Shown in pieces: positions 49,265 through 61,290 of a stretch of DNA of 64,000 bases. The position numbers were made by a program, and so were the translations under genes. The stretch lies in NCBI RefSeq assembly GCF_019703515.2, contig NC_059388.1, positions 3,271,479 to 3,335,478 of the forward strand, written 5' to 3'. Numbering within the stretch: position 1 is the first letter of the stretch; each line of letters opens with the position of its first letter. Origin of the DNA: Myxocyprinus asiaticus. Lineage: Eukaryota > Chordata > Actinopteri > Cypriniformes > Catostomidae. The notes under the pieces were generated by a model, which was not told the origin of the DNA, did not search any database, and worked only from the letters and a program-made list of their open reading frames with translations.

Positions 49265-50600
49265 CCTTAAAGGGATAGTTCACCCAAAAATGAAAATTCT
49301 CTCGTCATTTACTCACCCTTATCCCATCCCAGATGTGTCTGACTTCCTTTCTTCTGCAGAACACAAATTAAGATTTTTAGAAGAATTTCTTAGTTCTTTT
49401 GGTCCATACAATGTAAGTGAATGGGTGCCAACATTTTAAAGCTCAAAGAAATCACACAAGTCAGCATAAAAGTAATCCATAAGACTCAAGTGGTTAAATC
49501 CATATCTTCAGAAGCCATATGATAGGTGTGGATGAGAAACAGATCACTTTCACATTCTTCTTCTTGTGTTTTTGGTGATTCACATTCTTTTCTGCATATC
49601 GCCCCCTGCTGAGCTGGGAAAAGAACTTGTAGCAAAAAATAACTTAATTATTGATCTGTTTCTCACCCACACCTATCATATCACTTCTGAAGATATGGAC
49701 TTAACCACTGGAGTCGCATCCCATAATCATAAACATTTTGACTAAAATACATTGATTACAGAAGAAGGATTTCAACATTATCCTTTGTTGGATGCCGGGA
49801 CATATTTGTCTGGCAAGAAATGAAAAAGCAGATATGGCTGCAAAAGAGGCATTAAGCTTGGAGATCTCGGAATGTCTGATACCACCCTCTGACCTCAGGC
49901 CATTAATAAATTCATATCACCAATAAGTGGCAATCAGAATGGAATGAGTGCAACAGCAATACATTATACAAAATAAACCCCAGGATCCAAAGAAATTACT
50001 CTCAAAATTTTAAATCTAGGCATGACCAATTAGTGTTTACCAGATGCTGACTGGGCCATTCAAGATTAACACATGCGTTTTTACTGACTGGTGAAGATCC
50101 GCCCATATGTATATCTTGCCAAACCCCTATGACATTTTACTGAACTGTAAAACTTTTGGAACTATCAGACAATGCTTTTATACAGAGACTTGTTTAATAG
50201 AATTTTTTTTAAAAGTACCATCTGAACAGATTTTACAGTTTTTACCTTGTATAAATTTTAAGTGTCTTATTTAATATTGTAAATATTTATTGATGAACCT
50301 TTGTTTGTCATGTGAATAGCCTGGTTGCTGACATGGCATTAAAACTAAATAAATAAATAAATAACCACTGGAGTCATATGGATTAGTTTTATGGTGCCTG
50401 CATTTGCTTTTTGGAGCATAAACTTTTTGGCACCCATTCACTTGCATTGCACTGACCTACAGAGCTGAAATATTCTTCTAAAAATCTTAATTTGTGTTCT
50501 GCAGAAGAAATGAAGTCACATCTGGGATGGCATGAGGGTGAGTAAATGATGAGAGAATTTTCATTTTTAGAGTGACTTAGAGTCACTTTAAAGTGATAGC
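49265..50600. mobile_element. Palindromic MITE (gcaagtgaatgggtgcc family) split by a LINE
   Basis: The left end aaagggatagttcacccaaa (about 49268) runs to the LINE at 49720, and the element resumes at 50363 (ccactggagtcatatggatt) through gatggcatgagggtgagtaa to the right end near 50600. The right half is part of the inverted duplication. Confidence 0.8.
49720..50362 (+). mobile_element. 5'-truncated I/Nimb-type LINE insertion
   Basis: Flanked by a 17-bp target duplication, aaccactggagtcgcat (49703-49719) and aaccactggagtcatat (50363-50379), with two mismatches. Coding remnants on + include the RNase H C-terminus (PGHICLARNEKADMAAKEAL, about 49790-49850), NPRIQRNYSQNFKSRHDQLV and RLGHSRLTHAFLLTGEDPPI, then a CISCQTPMT zinc-knuckle-like end. 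Stops and a frameshift are present. The 3' end is gccatg/gcattaaaact followed by (AAAT)n, typical of this LINE group. Confidence 0.8.
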
Positions 50601-51021
50601 TCAGCCATAATGTAATATTCCGTCATTGTTTCCCTACCCTCATGTTGTTCCAAACCCAAGTAGATGTTGGTGGGTAATGTTTAAAACTGGATATTGATTG
50701 AACTGTAAGATTAATTATTAAGTGTCTTTGAAGTTCATCCCAAATTAATTGAGAAAGTGTACATAGATGCAGTATCCTTTTTTATTTGGCTAATGAAGGC
50801 TTTAGTTGTCATTAATTTATTGTCTATGTATTCCATTTTAAGAGAGTGTAGTCCATCCTTTGACCAAGATGATGCAGGAAGAGGTCAGTGGCGAGTGAAG
50901 AATCACTTGTTGTAGGGTTAGAGTTAGCTGCTGTTTATCTTCGGTTAAGTTCATCATAATAGATTGAAGTGATGCAGACAGTGATCATTGAAACGCCCTT
51001 GCTGTCTGACTGGCACAGGCT
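50325..51021 (+). repeat. Inverted duplication, right arm (partner 25308-26058)
   Basis: Begins within the 3' tail of the LINE at 49720-50362, passes through the right half of the MITE (50363-50600) and about 420 bp of other sequence, and ends where the L2/CR1-like LINE remnant begins. All junctions here are explained by the local insertions, so this is the likely source copy. Confidence 0.92.
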
Positions 51022-51034
51022 AATGTAGTGACAA

Positions 51035-51645
51035 AAAAAAATAAAAATAAAAATTGACTGATATGATCATATTTTTTGGTTCTAGTCATCACTCTTGCTG
51101 CTGCATTTTGAACCAACTAAAAATTGTGGATTGAACCTGCAGGACACCCTCCCAGTAATGCATTAAATTAATCTAGTCTTAAGGTTATATTTGCATGAAT
51201 TCGTTTTTCAGCATCAGAAACAGAGAACGTGTTGTAACTTAGCAATATTTCTGAGGTGGAAGAATGCTGTTATAAAAACATTGGAAATGTGACTTTCATA
51301 GGATATATTGCTATCAAACATAAAATCCAAGTTCTTAACTGGAGAAGACAATTTAATAGTATATCCATTGAGAGACAATTTATATTCTAGCATTTTTGTA
51401 TTATTTTTTTTTAGGCTTTTGGTCCAATTGTTAATGCCTCTGTTTTGTAAGAATTGGGCAGAAGGAAATTTCTAGCTATGCAGTCTTTTTTATCATCGAT
51501 ACACTCTGCTAACTTGTAGAGTTGGGAAATTTCACAACGTCTCGAAGAAATATAAATCTGCATATCATCGGCATAACAGTGAAATATAATTCCATGGTTC
51601 CTGATAATGTCTTACTGTGCTCAGCAGCCTGTTACCAAATAATGA
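51035..51645 (-). pseudogene. L2/CR1-like LINE reverse-transcriptase remnant
   Basis: The minus strand reads HGIIFHCYADDMQIYISSR with the catalytic YADD (about 51562-51576). NFLLPNSYKTEALTIGPKA follows, then EYKLSLNGYTIKLSSPVKNL and DFMFDSNISYESHISNVFIT, then AFFHLRNIAKLQ, with stops and breaks from about 51225. Only the central-to-C-terminal RT part survives. Confidence 0.75.
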
Positions 51646-51649
51646 AATA

Positions 51650-54335
51650 ATTTTATACATTAAGTTGTAATATTCTAACACAATGTGTGTTTACAAAGAC
51701 TTTTTAATTGAGATATTCATACATTTTGTTAAATACCACTTATTACAACAAAACTCAATGTGTAGCTATCTATAACTACACATTGTCATATCAACAACTA
51801 TCCAGTAATTACTGATTCAAGTCTCACAAGCCTTAAGTAAACATAAATTATTTTTAAATCGGATGAAATGAATGATTGAAACACAATTCAGTACATTTTT
51901 ATTCACCCAAACTAATAGTCTCATAAGAGTCATTCATTCGGAAATTGGATTACCCTGTTCACTCTTAGTTTCATGCTGCTGATTTAATAGCAGTTTTGCA
52001 GGGCTGCTGAATGGTAGTGCAGAGAAGGCTTTCAGCACAGTGCCCCATCCACATCTGCAGAAAGAATGCACGTTTGAGAACTGCTAATGGAACCAAAAGT
52101 CATGAAAACCATGTAGTTCTGGTATTATAATTTTTTTTTTTAAATGGAACCGGTTCAGAATAACAACCTAACCTCGGTTCCTAACCCTAGTCGAAACACT
52201 TCGGAGAAACAACTAAATAAAACTGGTAATATAATTGTTAGTCTTTGTCTTCATTTATTCCATTAGAATGGTATTGCTGTGGCAGTTTTGCCTGTTAGCA
52301 TACACTTAGCACAGGATAGGTTGGAGGCAATCAGTGCCAAGATCTATGTTTCGCTCATGATATGCTCAAGTAATGTGCAATCAGATCTGACCTGATTGTG
52401 ACTGCAGCTGGAGTCATGACTCTTGCCCCTTTTCCCACAGCATGACCGCTTTGCCCTAACTCTCAGAGACTCCTGCAGAGACAGATTAGCCCGGTATGTA
52501 GAGTTAATGTTCACTGAGCCACAAGCATCCTCTAGGGTCAGTGCTCCAACTGAAGATTAGGTGCAGACCTGTGAAAGTAGGCCAAACACGGACTCGGCCA
52601 TCGACACCCCATCTGTTTCAGTGCCGCCTTATTGTGCTGCCTCTTTGAAAGTCCTGTTTCAAGGTCACAGCAAAGAAGAGTAGGCTGGTTTTAATGGTCA
52701 GATCCAGCTATTCATGTATTCATCTAAAGCACCTCTGGAGAGCCAAGGCTGCACATCTGAGCCTGAAGGACAGTCAAAATTGTTTATCAGTTAATGACAT
52801 CTCTCCCCTCATGGGTGTTTGCTGCCTCAGCTGCTCCCAGGCTACATTAGCATCCTGGCTCCTGACTCTCTGAAGCCTCATCAAAGATGGAGCGAAAGTC
52901 CTGTTTGCACTCTTAACGTACAGTATCTTGCACAGTAATGTCTGCCTGCCTTTGCAAGTTACAGACTGATTAAGTAAATGATTCTCTTTGTTTTCAGTCC
53001 AGAAGACTTGCACGTATTGGGGCTATTGAGACACAGAGGACTCTGAAATTTAGGGAACAATTAGGTAATTGTCCAAAGTGTATAATTACCTCTCTGACAG
53101 TCATTATCTCTGACAAATTTGGATCCAACTAAGAGCCACTTAGAGTTCATCATGGAAAATTGATTGGGGAAGCTGTCTTTACAGCTCCATTGAGATAATA
53201 CTGACATCAGTACAATTTGGTGGAAGGGAAAAGACTTGCTGCCATTTCGAAAGATGTCGGTTACAGATTGCTTGGATAGTAAATGTATTTAAGCTTTTAG
53301 AGTTCTTATGAAGGTGTCCCCATTAAGTATGATATAACGCCGACTGCTTGATAAGGTGTCACTATTAGTGTTACTCAAACTGTCCTCTCTCTATTTTTCC
53401 AATGAAGTTAGCCATTTTCATGCACATAATGGCGGTCTTTTTGATATTAAATATAATTTAAAAATTAAGGAGCAGCTTCCATCTAGCCATGCGTTCCAAT
53501 AAATGAGACAAGACTGTCCAAAAATCTGCTATGTTCTTGGTTCATTTTTTTGGCTGTACTTTGTCCTACACACACTTTCAGATGACTTTCCCAGGTATTA
53601 ACTTGCTTCGATGCACAGTACAACTTCTCACACAGTTTAGTTTAGGGTTCTGTTTTCACTTTGTTTGCGTACCTCCTTCACTTCAGCACTCTCATAGCTG
53701 TAAATGATGAGTCTTCAGCATCTCTTGTTTAGGTTCACACTTGAAAATCTCAGTTTAGCAAGCCACCCAATTTTTCATCCCTAACCCATTGGTTGTTTTA
53801 TGCTTGCTCTCAACAGCTCAACCTGTGCTCAGTTTCTAGGGCAGTACTGCTAGGCTATTTTTTCTTCCAGTGGTAGTGCATAGAGAGCCCTGCTGAGGCT
53901 TAGGGAGAAATGGAAGTGGGTGGGGGTCTTTTAAGTAGCTGTCTGGTCAAGAATGGTTCTTAAACGTAGGCTGAAATGAATGTGGTAATTAAGCTGCACT
54001 GTAGGCCATAGGACCTTGATGAATATTATCACTTAATTATAGGGATAACTATTCCCAGTACGCAATTTAGCTCTGCTAGCACACAATTGTTTTCCCAGTG
54101 TTAATGGGTGCTGATGCGTGCATTTGTGCATACAGGTATGCGTGTGGGCTGTTGTATGTTTGTGCTTTATCCACAGCACTATATGTGTGTCAGTGTGTCT
54201 CTACATTGTTCTATCCTCCTCCTCCTGACCAGTTATTATGTAAGCAATACTTAATTGTTGCATTAGAAATGTATTTTGCATCTACTTTGCAAACTGTAGC
54301 CCATCACATACAAATACAACATTGTAGTTACTTTT
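51650..54335. other. Intronic block, largely repeat-poor
   Basis: Contains one diverged repeat unit (51905-51960), a repeat fragment (52060-52200) and one exon-like segment (52441-52493). No motif-bearing frame is seen elsewhere. Confidence 0.4.
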
Positions 54336-54339
54336 TTGG

Positions 54340-54950
54340 GCACTAAGTAGCATTGTAAATGAACTATTAACAATTTTGTTAGCTTGAACTCATAACTAGT
54401 AACATAGTCATAAAACTCATAACAAGAAACATTGTCAAACTCATTTAAAACAAGTAACTACTGTCAAACCCAAAATTGGAGTGAACTCAATTTCATAACC
54501 TGTAAAATTTTTGTAATTTGTAAATCATAAGTAATATTGTCATAAACTCAGACTCATAATGGGTAACACTGTCATTAATTAAAAGTCGTAATGTGTAACT
54601 ATATTGTAAACTTGTAAAATAGCATTGTCATGCTACACTCTTTATCAGTAAGATTGTAAAACTCAACTCAAATCTCATTACCTTGTCATGAACTCATAAC
54701 GTTGTCATGAGAGTAACATTGTAAGACTGAACTCATAACGGGTAACGTCAAACTGAACTTGTTACGTGTAAGATTGTCAGACTGAACTTGTAACAAGTAA
54801 CATTGTTATGAACAAAACTCATTATGAGTAACTTTGTCGTAAACTCACTCATAACATTTAACTGTTGTCATAAACCTGTAATGTGAAACATATATTTATA
54901 ACCAGTAACAATTTTGTAATTCCAAAGTCATAAGTAACACAGTCTGTTTT
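54340..54950. repeat. Diverged minisatellite, aactcataac.(g)gtaacattgtca unit
   Basis: Roughly 15-20 imperfect repeats of a 30-45 bp unit such as gaactcataacgggtaacgt or cataaactcagactcataat followed by gtaacattgtca. Outlying units at about 56515-56575 lie on the other side of the hAT-like element, so that element probably inserted next to or within the array. Confidence 0.85.
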
Positions 54951-55030
54951 TATTAAACGTAATTTCTTTACTCACTGAAAGCTCCATATAGACATAAGCA
55001 TTCTACACAAAGCCTTGAGGAGATAAATAC

Positions 55031-56249
55031 TAGGGATGTGCTCTACGACTAATCTGACTGTCGTTTAAATGGAAGTTTTATAACCGACTAGTCTAAAGAG
55101 AAACCAACCTTCAGAAAACAGTAAAAAAACAATTTTTTATGCGACCCATTTAAAATACTTAATCTATTCCAAATCCGATGCTAAATTCCACTGAAAAGGG
55201 GCATTTATCTACAACGTGCTCGCCTTGAATTAAGATCATTGTACATTAAATATAGAACATGACACGCATTCACTGAATCAACATTAGCAAATATTTAACA
55301 GACATATTTATTAAAACAATTGAATGAATAGTGCAGGATCAATGGAACAACCATTAAAAGCCTGTTCTAAACGGAAATCACCAAGTAAAAGTTACTTAAC
55401 ATATTAAAACAGTCAGGACATTGTTGAAAATAATTAACAGGTAAGCCAAATCTATGAGAGAAAAAAAATTGCTGAAAAGTTGCGCGTATTCCACGACGTG
55501 CAGTCGCACTTTAACCATTGATCTAATATGACAGCTGTTCGGTAAATAACGTCAACCAATAACAGTTGGTAACAACAAAAAAAGTAGCTATAGGATAGAA
55601 AAAATATGCCTGTGATGTAGCCTGCAATAAACCTAATGTATTCTAAACATGACGTGCACACAGAATAAAAGATAGTGTAATGTGTTAAGCAGTCGGCACC
55701 TTGTTGAAAATAGCCTTCTAAATCAGCAGATTAAAAAAATGGCATACCTAAAACAATTATTTTCTAGGCTACTAAAATTAACCCGTCGACATGGTCCAGT
55801 GAAAGACGGGACTTAACTCACCTAAGGTGGCTGTGCGCTTGAAAAAGCCTGCTCAGTGGAAAAATAATGTACAAGCATGCACATCAAACATTTGGAAAGC
55901 CGATTCCCGCACCACCGAAGTGATTTCATAACTACTTTGCTGAGTTTGCTTGTCTAGCGGAGGATATTTTCCTGCGCGCGCCACGAGTGAGAGAGGGAAG
56001 AAGCACACGCAGCCTGAGGTGAAATTAAACTCTGTATCTGCTCCAGATATCCTCTTTTTTTAAATAATATTTGTATTATTAATTCTATTTAAAATATGTA
56101 ACATTAATATGACAGTAATTTAAGTGCAGCCTCTGTAAAAATATAAAGCCAAAGGTAAATGTGTAAAAATTATAATCAGTTTAATGGGGGAAATATTAAC
56201 CGACTAGCAGCATCAGAACAGTTTAGTCGACTAGTCTTGCACATCCCTA
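55031..56249. mobile_element. Non-autonomous hAT element with perfect 8-bp TSD, 1,219 bp
   Basis: Ends tagggatgtgc and the inverse gcacatcccta. Sub-terminal inverted similarity: cgactaatctgactg / agtcgactagtcttg. The target duplication ataaatac is at 55023-55030 and 56250-56257, perfect. No transposase frame. Confidence 0.9.
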
Positions 56250-56626
56250 ATAAATACACAATCACACACTTTCACAAGGTATGTTACTCCACGAATCGTA
56301 CCTAAATCACTCTTCTAGAATTGAAAATGCTCACGCAGTACTCCTGTTGTTATTTCAACGAGCTTCACGTGACAGGGAATCATAGAGAGAGTTGTGGTGA
56401 GTTGTTATGTGTTTCTTTGACTGTAGAAGGTGAGATCTCGGTAAAACAGTCTGAAATTGTGACACCCTTGGCCAAAATCAAGTTGTTTTGAGTCTGCTAG
56501 AGTGGTTCCAGCTTTTAACATGTGACACTGTTGTAAACTCATAACAGTTGACATTGTCAGAAACCGTCATAAACAATGACATTAGACTTAGTTTTAGTTT
56601 CTCATCTTTCTCTCTTTTCCCTCAAG

Positions 56627-56702
56627 GACAACTACACCTTTGCCCAGCCAGGGATCCAGAGGAAAGTAAAGGCACTGGAGGAACTGGTTAGCCGGATTGA
56701 TG
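56627..56702 (+). CDS. tbc1d22a: TBC1D22-type Rab-GAP, next internal coding exon (TBC domain)
   Basis: A 76-nt exon follows a pyrimidine tract ending in ccctcaag and is followed by donor gtgcgt. It encodes DNYTFAQPGIQRKVKALEEL then VSRID plus one nucleotide (phase 1, as expected if the next codon is the Glu that usually follows VSRID). Fused to the exon ending at 27909 it gives the uninterrupted family sequence SKLLDGIQ-DNYTFAQPGIQ, which fixes strand, order and reading frame and shows that the 28,717 bp between them is one intron. The segment is part of the TBC GAP domain. The following exon (beginning EQVH... in relatives) is not found before 64000. VKALEELVSRID is shared by both TBC1D22 paralogues, so the letter of the symbol is provisional. 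Confidence 0.93.
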
Positions 56703-58065
56703 GTGCGTACCCTCATTGAAGCACAGCCTACTTTCCTTCGCACTCTCCTTTCTTCTGCCTGTGTCCTTTCTCTCTCTGACCATTGCTATCTTTCTCTATC
56801 TAATACCCCCCACCCCTCCCGTTCAGCTGCAGTGTCAGGCCCAATCAGCACACCAGTGCTTTGGCCTTTAGCAGAGAGCGCTCGCTGCTGTAGCCAGGAA
56901 AGCAAAAGGCAGCGGAGCATAAGCCACTCTTATTACTTTATATTAGGTGGTCGTAATCAGAATTCAGTGCCCATTTCTCTGAGACAGGAGACCCCCTCCT
57001 CTACTCCTGCATGTGGCCTCTATCTCCTCTGCTTGCATTAGACCCAATGATTGCTTTAATGTCTGAGAGAAAGACTGCAGTTAGGGCATATTGTTGACAT
57101 TTTTACACCACTCTCTTTGTGTCTATGTGGGAGATAGAGAAGAGAGACTTTGTGTGTTATGTTTCATCAGTTTTAAGGCTATATATAGCGCTGCCTGTTC
57201 TCTCCTCTGATTTCCTTCAGTATTTTTTGCTCCAACAAATGCGTTTTTATCTCTTTTAGTTTGATTATTCAATTATTTACGGGACTTTTCAGAAAGAAAT
57301 GAGGTTGAAAAGAAGTATAATCACAACATTACTGCCACATTTATACTTTTACTCTTCTACAAAAAAAGAGGAAATCTCTTTTTTTCTCTCATAAACCAAG
57401 TAGAACCACCTTAAGGCACACTTACCTATGTCTGTCTCCAACAACAACAAAAAAAAAAGGTGTATCAACCCTGAAACCCATTAAAACTAGTTTGTATCAG
57501 CCATAGCGGTTTTGATCCTGCCAACGTGATTTTTTTTCACAAAGAGTTTAAATAATTGTACTCATTTTACACTGGCTTGTTTATTAACTCTTTAAGCTCT
57601 GAGGGTATTTTTTAAGATTCCCTGTTTCAGTGGCATACCCAAAATTAAAGGATTATAACTTGAGAAAAAAAAACAAAAAAAACAAGGGACATCAAGTGTT
57701 TGGTCTCATTGTAAAGAAAATGTACACATTTTTAATGATACAGATTATGTTAAATTATGAGACTCTCAGCCTAAGAAACTGCTGAAAAATCACACACAAA
57801 AAAAGCTTTAGCCAAAAATGTCCCTTTTTTCTCCTATATTTGGCATTATATTATATTTCTGGGTGTAAATAAGGTGGCTCCGAAAAACTGCTTTTGTTTT
57901 GTTCCCAATCATGTCAACTGTAACTGAGTAAATTTTTTTGTTGATTAAACAAAGCAATGAAAATTTATAGCATTACAAAAATAAATTTTCCTAGTATAAA
58001 AAAACATATCCAAGATTCCAAAATGACGATGATGTCATCTGATCCAGGAAATCTTACGTGTTCTC
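56703..58065. other. Intron downstream of the second TBC1D22 exon
   Basis: No gene or clear repeat. A 114-codon frame starting inside the exon-intron border (56697-57041) is an out-of-frame read-through and is not coding. Confidence 0.5.
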
Positions 58066-58068
58066 TGT

Positions 58069-58500
58069 AGTGCTATCAGTCGATTAACATTTTTAAATGT
58101 GGTTAATCACATGATTTTCTGTAGTTAATTGCAATTAATCACAGATTTTGAAAATGCTGAAATTTCACTCTAAATACACTATTTTTCCTGTTAAAATGCA
58201 CTTACTGTATCTTCTTCTTAGGAAAGAAAACAAAAAAAATATGTAACCATATAATGCTTTATTAACATTTTCCGAACAAAGCCTTTCATAGTATAAAGAT
58301 ACAAATGCACTAAAATAGCACCAATTCAAGTAACATTAAACATTTCCCAAAATCTTAAGTGGGAGTTTGACTAATTGAAAGAACTAGTCCCCACATAGGT
58401 TACATATTCATTGCTAGGGGCATTAAATCTCTTATCCTCCACAACATTAATAGACTGTGGCTATCCTCTTCATTACAGCAGTTGTGAAGCCACGTTTATG
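58069..58500. repeat. hAT-like end fragment (tagtgctatcagtcgattaa)
   Basis: tagtgctatcagtcgattaa with following gttaatcacatgattttctg resembles a common vertebrate hAT terminus. The opposite end is not seen; the right limit is approximate. Confidence 0.5.
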
Positions 58501-58911
58501 ATTCGTGTCAGGGTATCAGCGCCATTTTGAAATTCAGTGTTGTGAAAAATTATTTGCTCCCATCCTGATTTCTTCTGTTTTTGTGTAGATCTCATACTAA
58601 ATTGTTTCAAAAACCGAAACAAAATCTAACATAAAACAAAGGCAGTCTGAGTAAACAGAAAATACAGTTTTTAATGATAATGTTATTTATTGAAGCAAAA
58701 AAGTTATCCAATACCAACTGGGCCTGTGTGAAAAAGTATTTGCCTAGTTACTAAATCCCCAAATCTATGAAACTGCATTCATAATGGAGTTCAGCTGGAC
58801 TAGACACACCCAGACCTGATTACTGCCAGCCCTGTTCAATCAAATCAGCACCTAAATAGAACTTTTTGAGCAGCACGAAGTTGGTTAAAAGGTCTCACCC
58901 AGTAGCACACT

Positions 58912-59916
58912 ATGCCAAGGTCGAAAGAAATTCCAGAAATTATGAGGAAATGAGGAGGTGATTGAAATACATCAGTCTGGGAAGGGTTACAAAGCTATTT
59001 CAAAGGCTCTGGGACTCCAAAGAACCACAGTGAGAGCCATTATCTCCAAATGGAGAAAACTCGGCACAGTAGTGAACCTTCCCAGAAGGTGCTGACCTTC
59101 CAAAATTCCTCCAAGAGCACAGCGATGATTCATCCAGGAAGTCACAAAAAAGCCAAGGACAACATCCAAGGAACTGCAGGCCTCTCTCGCATCAATAAAG
59201 GTCACTGTTCATGACTCCACTATCAGAAAGACACTGGTCAAAAAAGCCATCCACGGAAGAGTGGTGAGGTGAAAACCACTGCTAACCCAGAAGAACATTA
59301 AGGCTCATCTGAATTTTGCCAAAACACACCTTGATGATCCTCAAACCTTTTGGGTCAAAAGTGGAACTGTTTGGAAGACAGGGGTCCTGTTACATCTGGC
59401 GTAAAATAAAAACACAGAATTCTACAAAAGGAACATCATACCTATGGTCAAGCATGGTGGTGGTAGTGTGATGGTGTGGGGATGCTTTGCTGCTTCAGGG
59501 CAGGGCGACTTGCAATAACTGAGGGAAACATGAATTCTGCTCTCTACCAGAAAATTCTAAAGGAGAATGTCCAGCCATCAGTCTGTGAGTTGAAACTCAA
59601 GCGCAACTGGATTATGCAGCAAGACAATTATCCAAAGCATAGGAGGAAGTCCACCTCTACATGGCTCAAAAGAAGCTAAATTAAAGTTTTGGAGTGGCCT
59701 AGTCAAAGTCCTGACTTGAACCCGATTGAGATGCTGTGGCAGAACCTTAAACGGGCAGTTCATGCTCGAAAACCTTCCAATGTGACTAAACTAAAGCAGT
59801 TCTGCAAAGAAGAGTGGGCCAAAATTCCACCACAGCGTTGTGAAAGACTGATCTCCAGTTATCGGAAGCGTTTGGTTTCAGTTGTTGCTGCTAAAGGTGG
59901 CACAACCAGCTCTTAA
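58912..59916 (+). pseudogene. Full-length but broken Tc1 transposase
   Basis: Starts MPRSKEIPEIMRK then a stop and frameshifts through the DNA-binding half (the EGLQSYFKGSGTPK and VNLPRRC regions are out of frame with each other). [17 protein letters not shown] is at about 59449-59500. The C-terminal half (59476-59679) has the second Asp in MQQDNYPKH. A nonsense codon sits at 59677-59679, after which the same frame resumes as [20 protein letters not shown] with Glu at 34-residue spacing, ending [10 protein letters not shown] (59916). Inactive. Confidence 0.85.
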
Positions 59917-59991
59917 GTTTAAGGGGACAGTTAGGTTTTCATATGGGTGATATAGGTGTTGGATAACTTTTTTGCTTCAATAAAAAAAATA

Positions 59992-60486
59992 CAGAACTGT
60001 GCAAAAGTTTTAGGCACTTGTGAAAAATGTTGCATAGTGAGGATGTCTTAATGCCATAAATTGATTTCATTGATCAATTAACATCATACAAAGTCCAGTA
60101 AACATAAAAAAGCTGAATCAATATTTGGTGTGGCCACCTTTGCCTTTAAAACAGCCCCAATTCTCCTAGGTACACCTGGACACAGTTTTTCTAGGTTGTT
60201 GGCAGATAAGATGTTCCAAGCTTCTTGGAGAATTCACCACAGTTCTTCTGTCTATTTCGGCTGTCTCAATTACTTCTGTGTCTTCATGTACTCCCAGACT
60301 GACAATGACATCTCTTGCAGAGTGCCCTGTTCTTCTATTCTAATCTTTTCTATTTGCAAAAGTAATGTTTGGGAGTCTAAAATGTATATTTACTATTGAC
60401 ACACTAAAGCTGAACATATAAATAGCAATCTTAAGAAAAATGTTTTTGTGAAACATCTTAAGTGCCTTAAATTTTGCACAGTACTG
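59992..60486. mobile_element. Nested non-autonomous Tc1 derivative, 495 bp
   Basis: Ends cagaactgtgcaaaagtttt and the inverse aaattttgcacagtactg, flanked by TA at 59990-59991 and 60487-60488. The interior keeps transposase C-terminal sequence in antisense (caatatttggtgtggccacc region). Same family as 16116-16485. Confidence 0.9.
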
Positions 60487-60695
60487 TATATATATTTGAA
60501 AACTGTATTTTGTGTTTACTCAGGTTGCCTTTCTTTTATGTTATATGTCATTTGAAGATCTAAAACAATTTAGTATGAAAAATAAACAAAAATAGAAGAA
60601 ATCAGGAAGGGGCAAATACTCTTCACAGCACTGTACATATGAAAAGCGCTTGCTGACAAAAGTGTATCATTCTGCGTTTTGGTGATAGTTAAGAC

Positions 60696-61206
60696 TAGAG
60701 CCCGACCGATATGGGATTTTTGAGACCGATACCAATTTTAGAGAGGGAAAATTCACCGATTACCCATATTATGACCGATATAGCTATTTTTTGAGCTGGA
60801 ATGAAAACAGACCTTTTCTGTGTGGCTTGTGCACCGATTTTGCACCTATATGACTATGCAAAGGTACTTAGAAGGCTGCTTTCTTAAACAAATATTTTTT
60901 TCAAAGAACAATTGACATTATTATTATCATTGTCAACAAATTCTAGAAATGAACACTGAGAAAATAAAGAATAAATTAAAATACAATAAATAGCTAAATA
61001 AACATCAGTATTACTGTTTAGTATCAGTCAATTGCTGACCATTTTAATAAATAATACATTAAAATAAAATAAATAGCTAAATAAACATCAGGGGCCGGTT
61101 GCACCAGCTATACATACGTTACAACTTAGCCTAGTTGTGGTGTAAATGGGCATAAATGGTGCCGTTTTTAGGGTGCATCGCCCGGTGTCAAGTTTCAACA
61201 CATTCA

Positions 61207-61290
<84 letters not shown>

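Larger units (their letters stand above)
58535..60633 (+). mobile_element. Tc1 transposon containing a nested Tc1 derivative
   Basis: The left end cagtgttgtgaaaaattatt (58535) is mirrored by the right end cttcacagcactg (to 60633) with TA at 60634. The left TA has become TT. Long terminal repeats of about 190 bp: ctgatttcttctgtttttgt pairs with aaaatagaagaaatcagg. The right repeat is split by the 495-bp element 59992-60486. Without it the length is about 1.6 kb, full size for the family. Confidence 0.88.

Noticed and set aside
56697..57041. 114-codon frame beginning at the exon end
   Set aside because: Starts out of frame with the TBC1D22 exon and runs through its splice donor.
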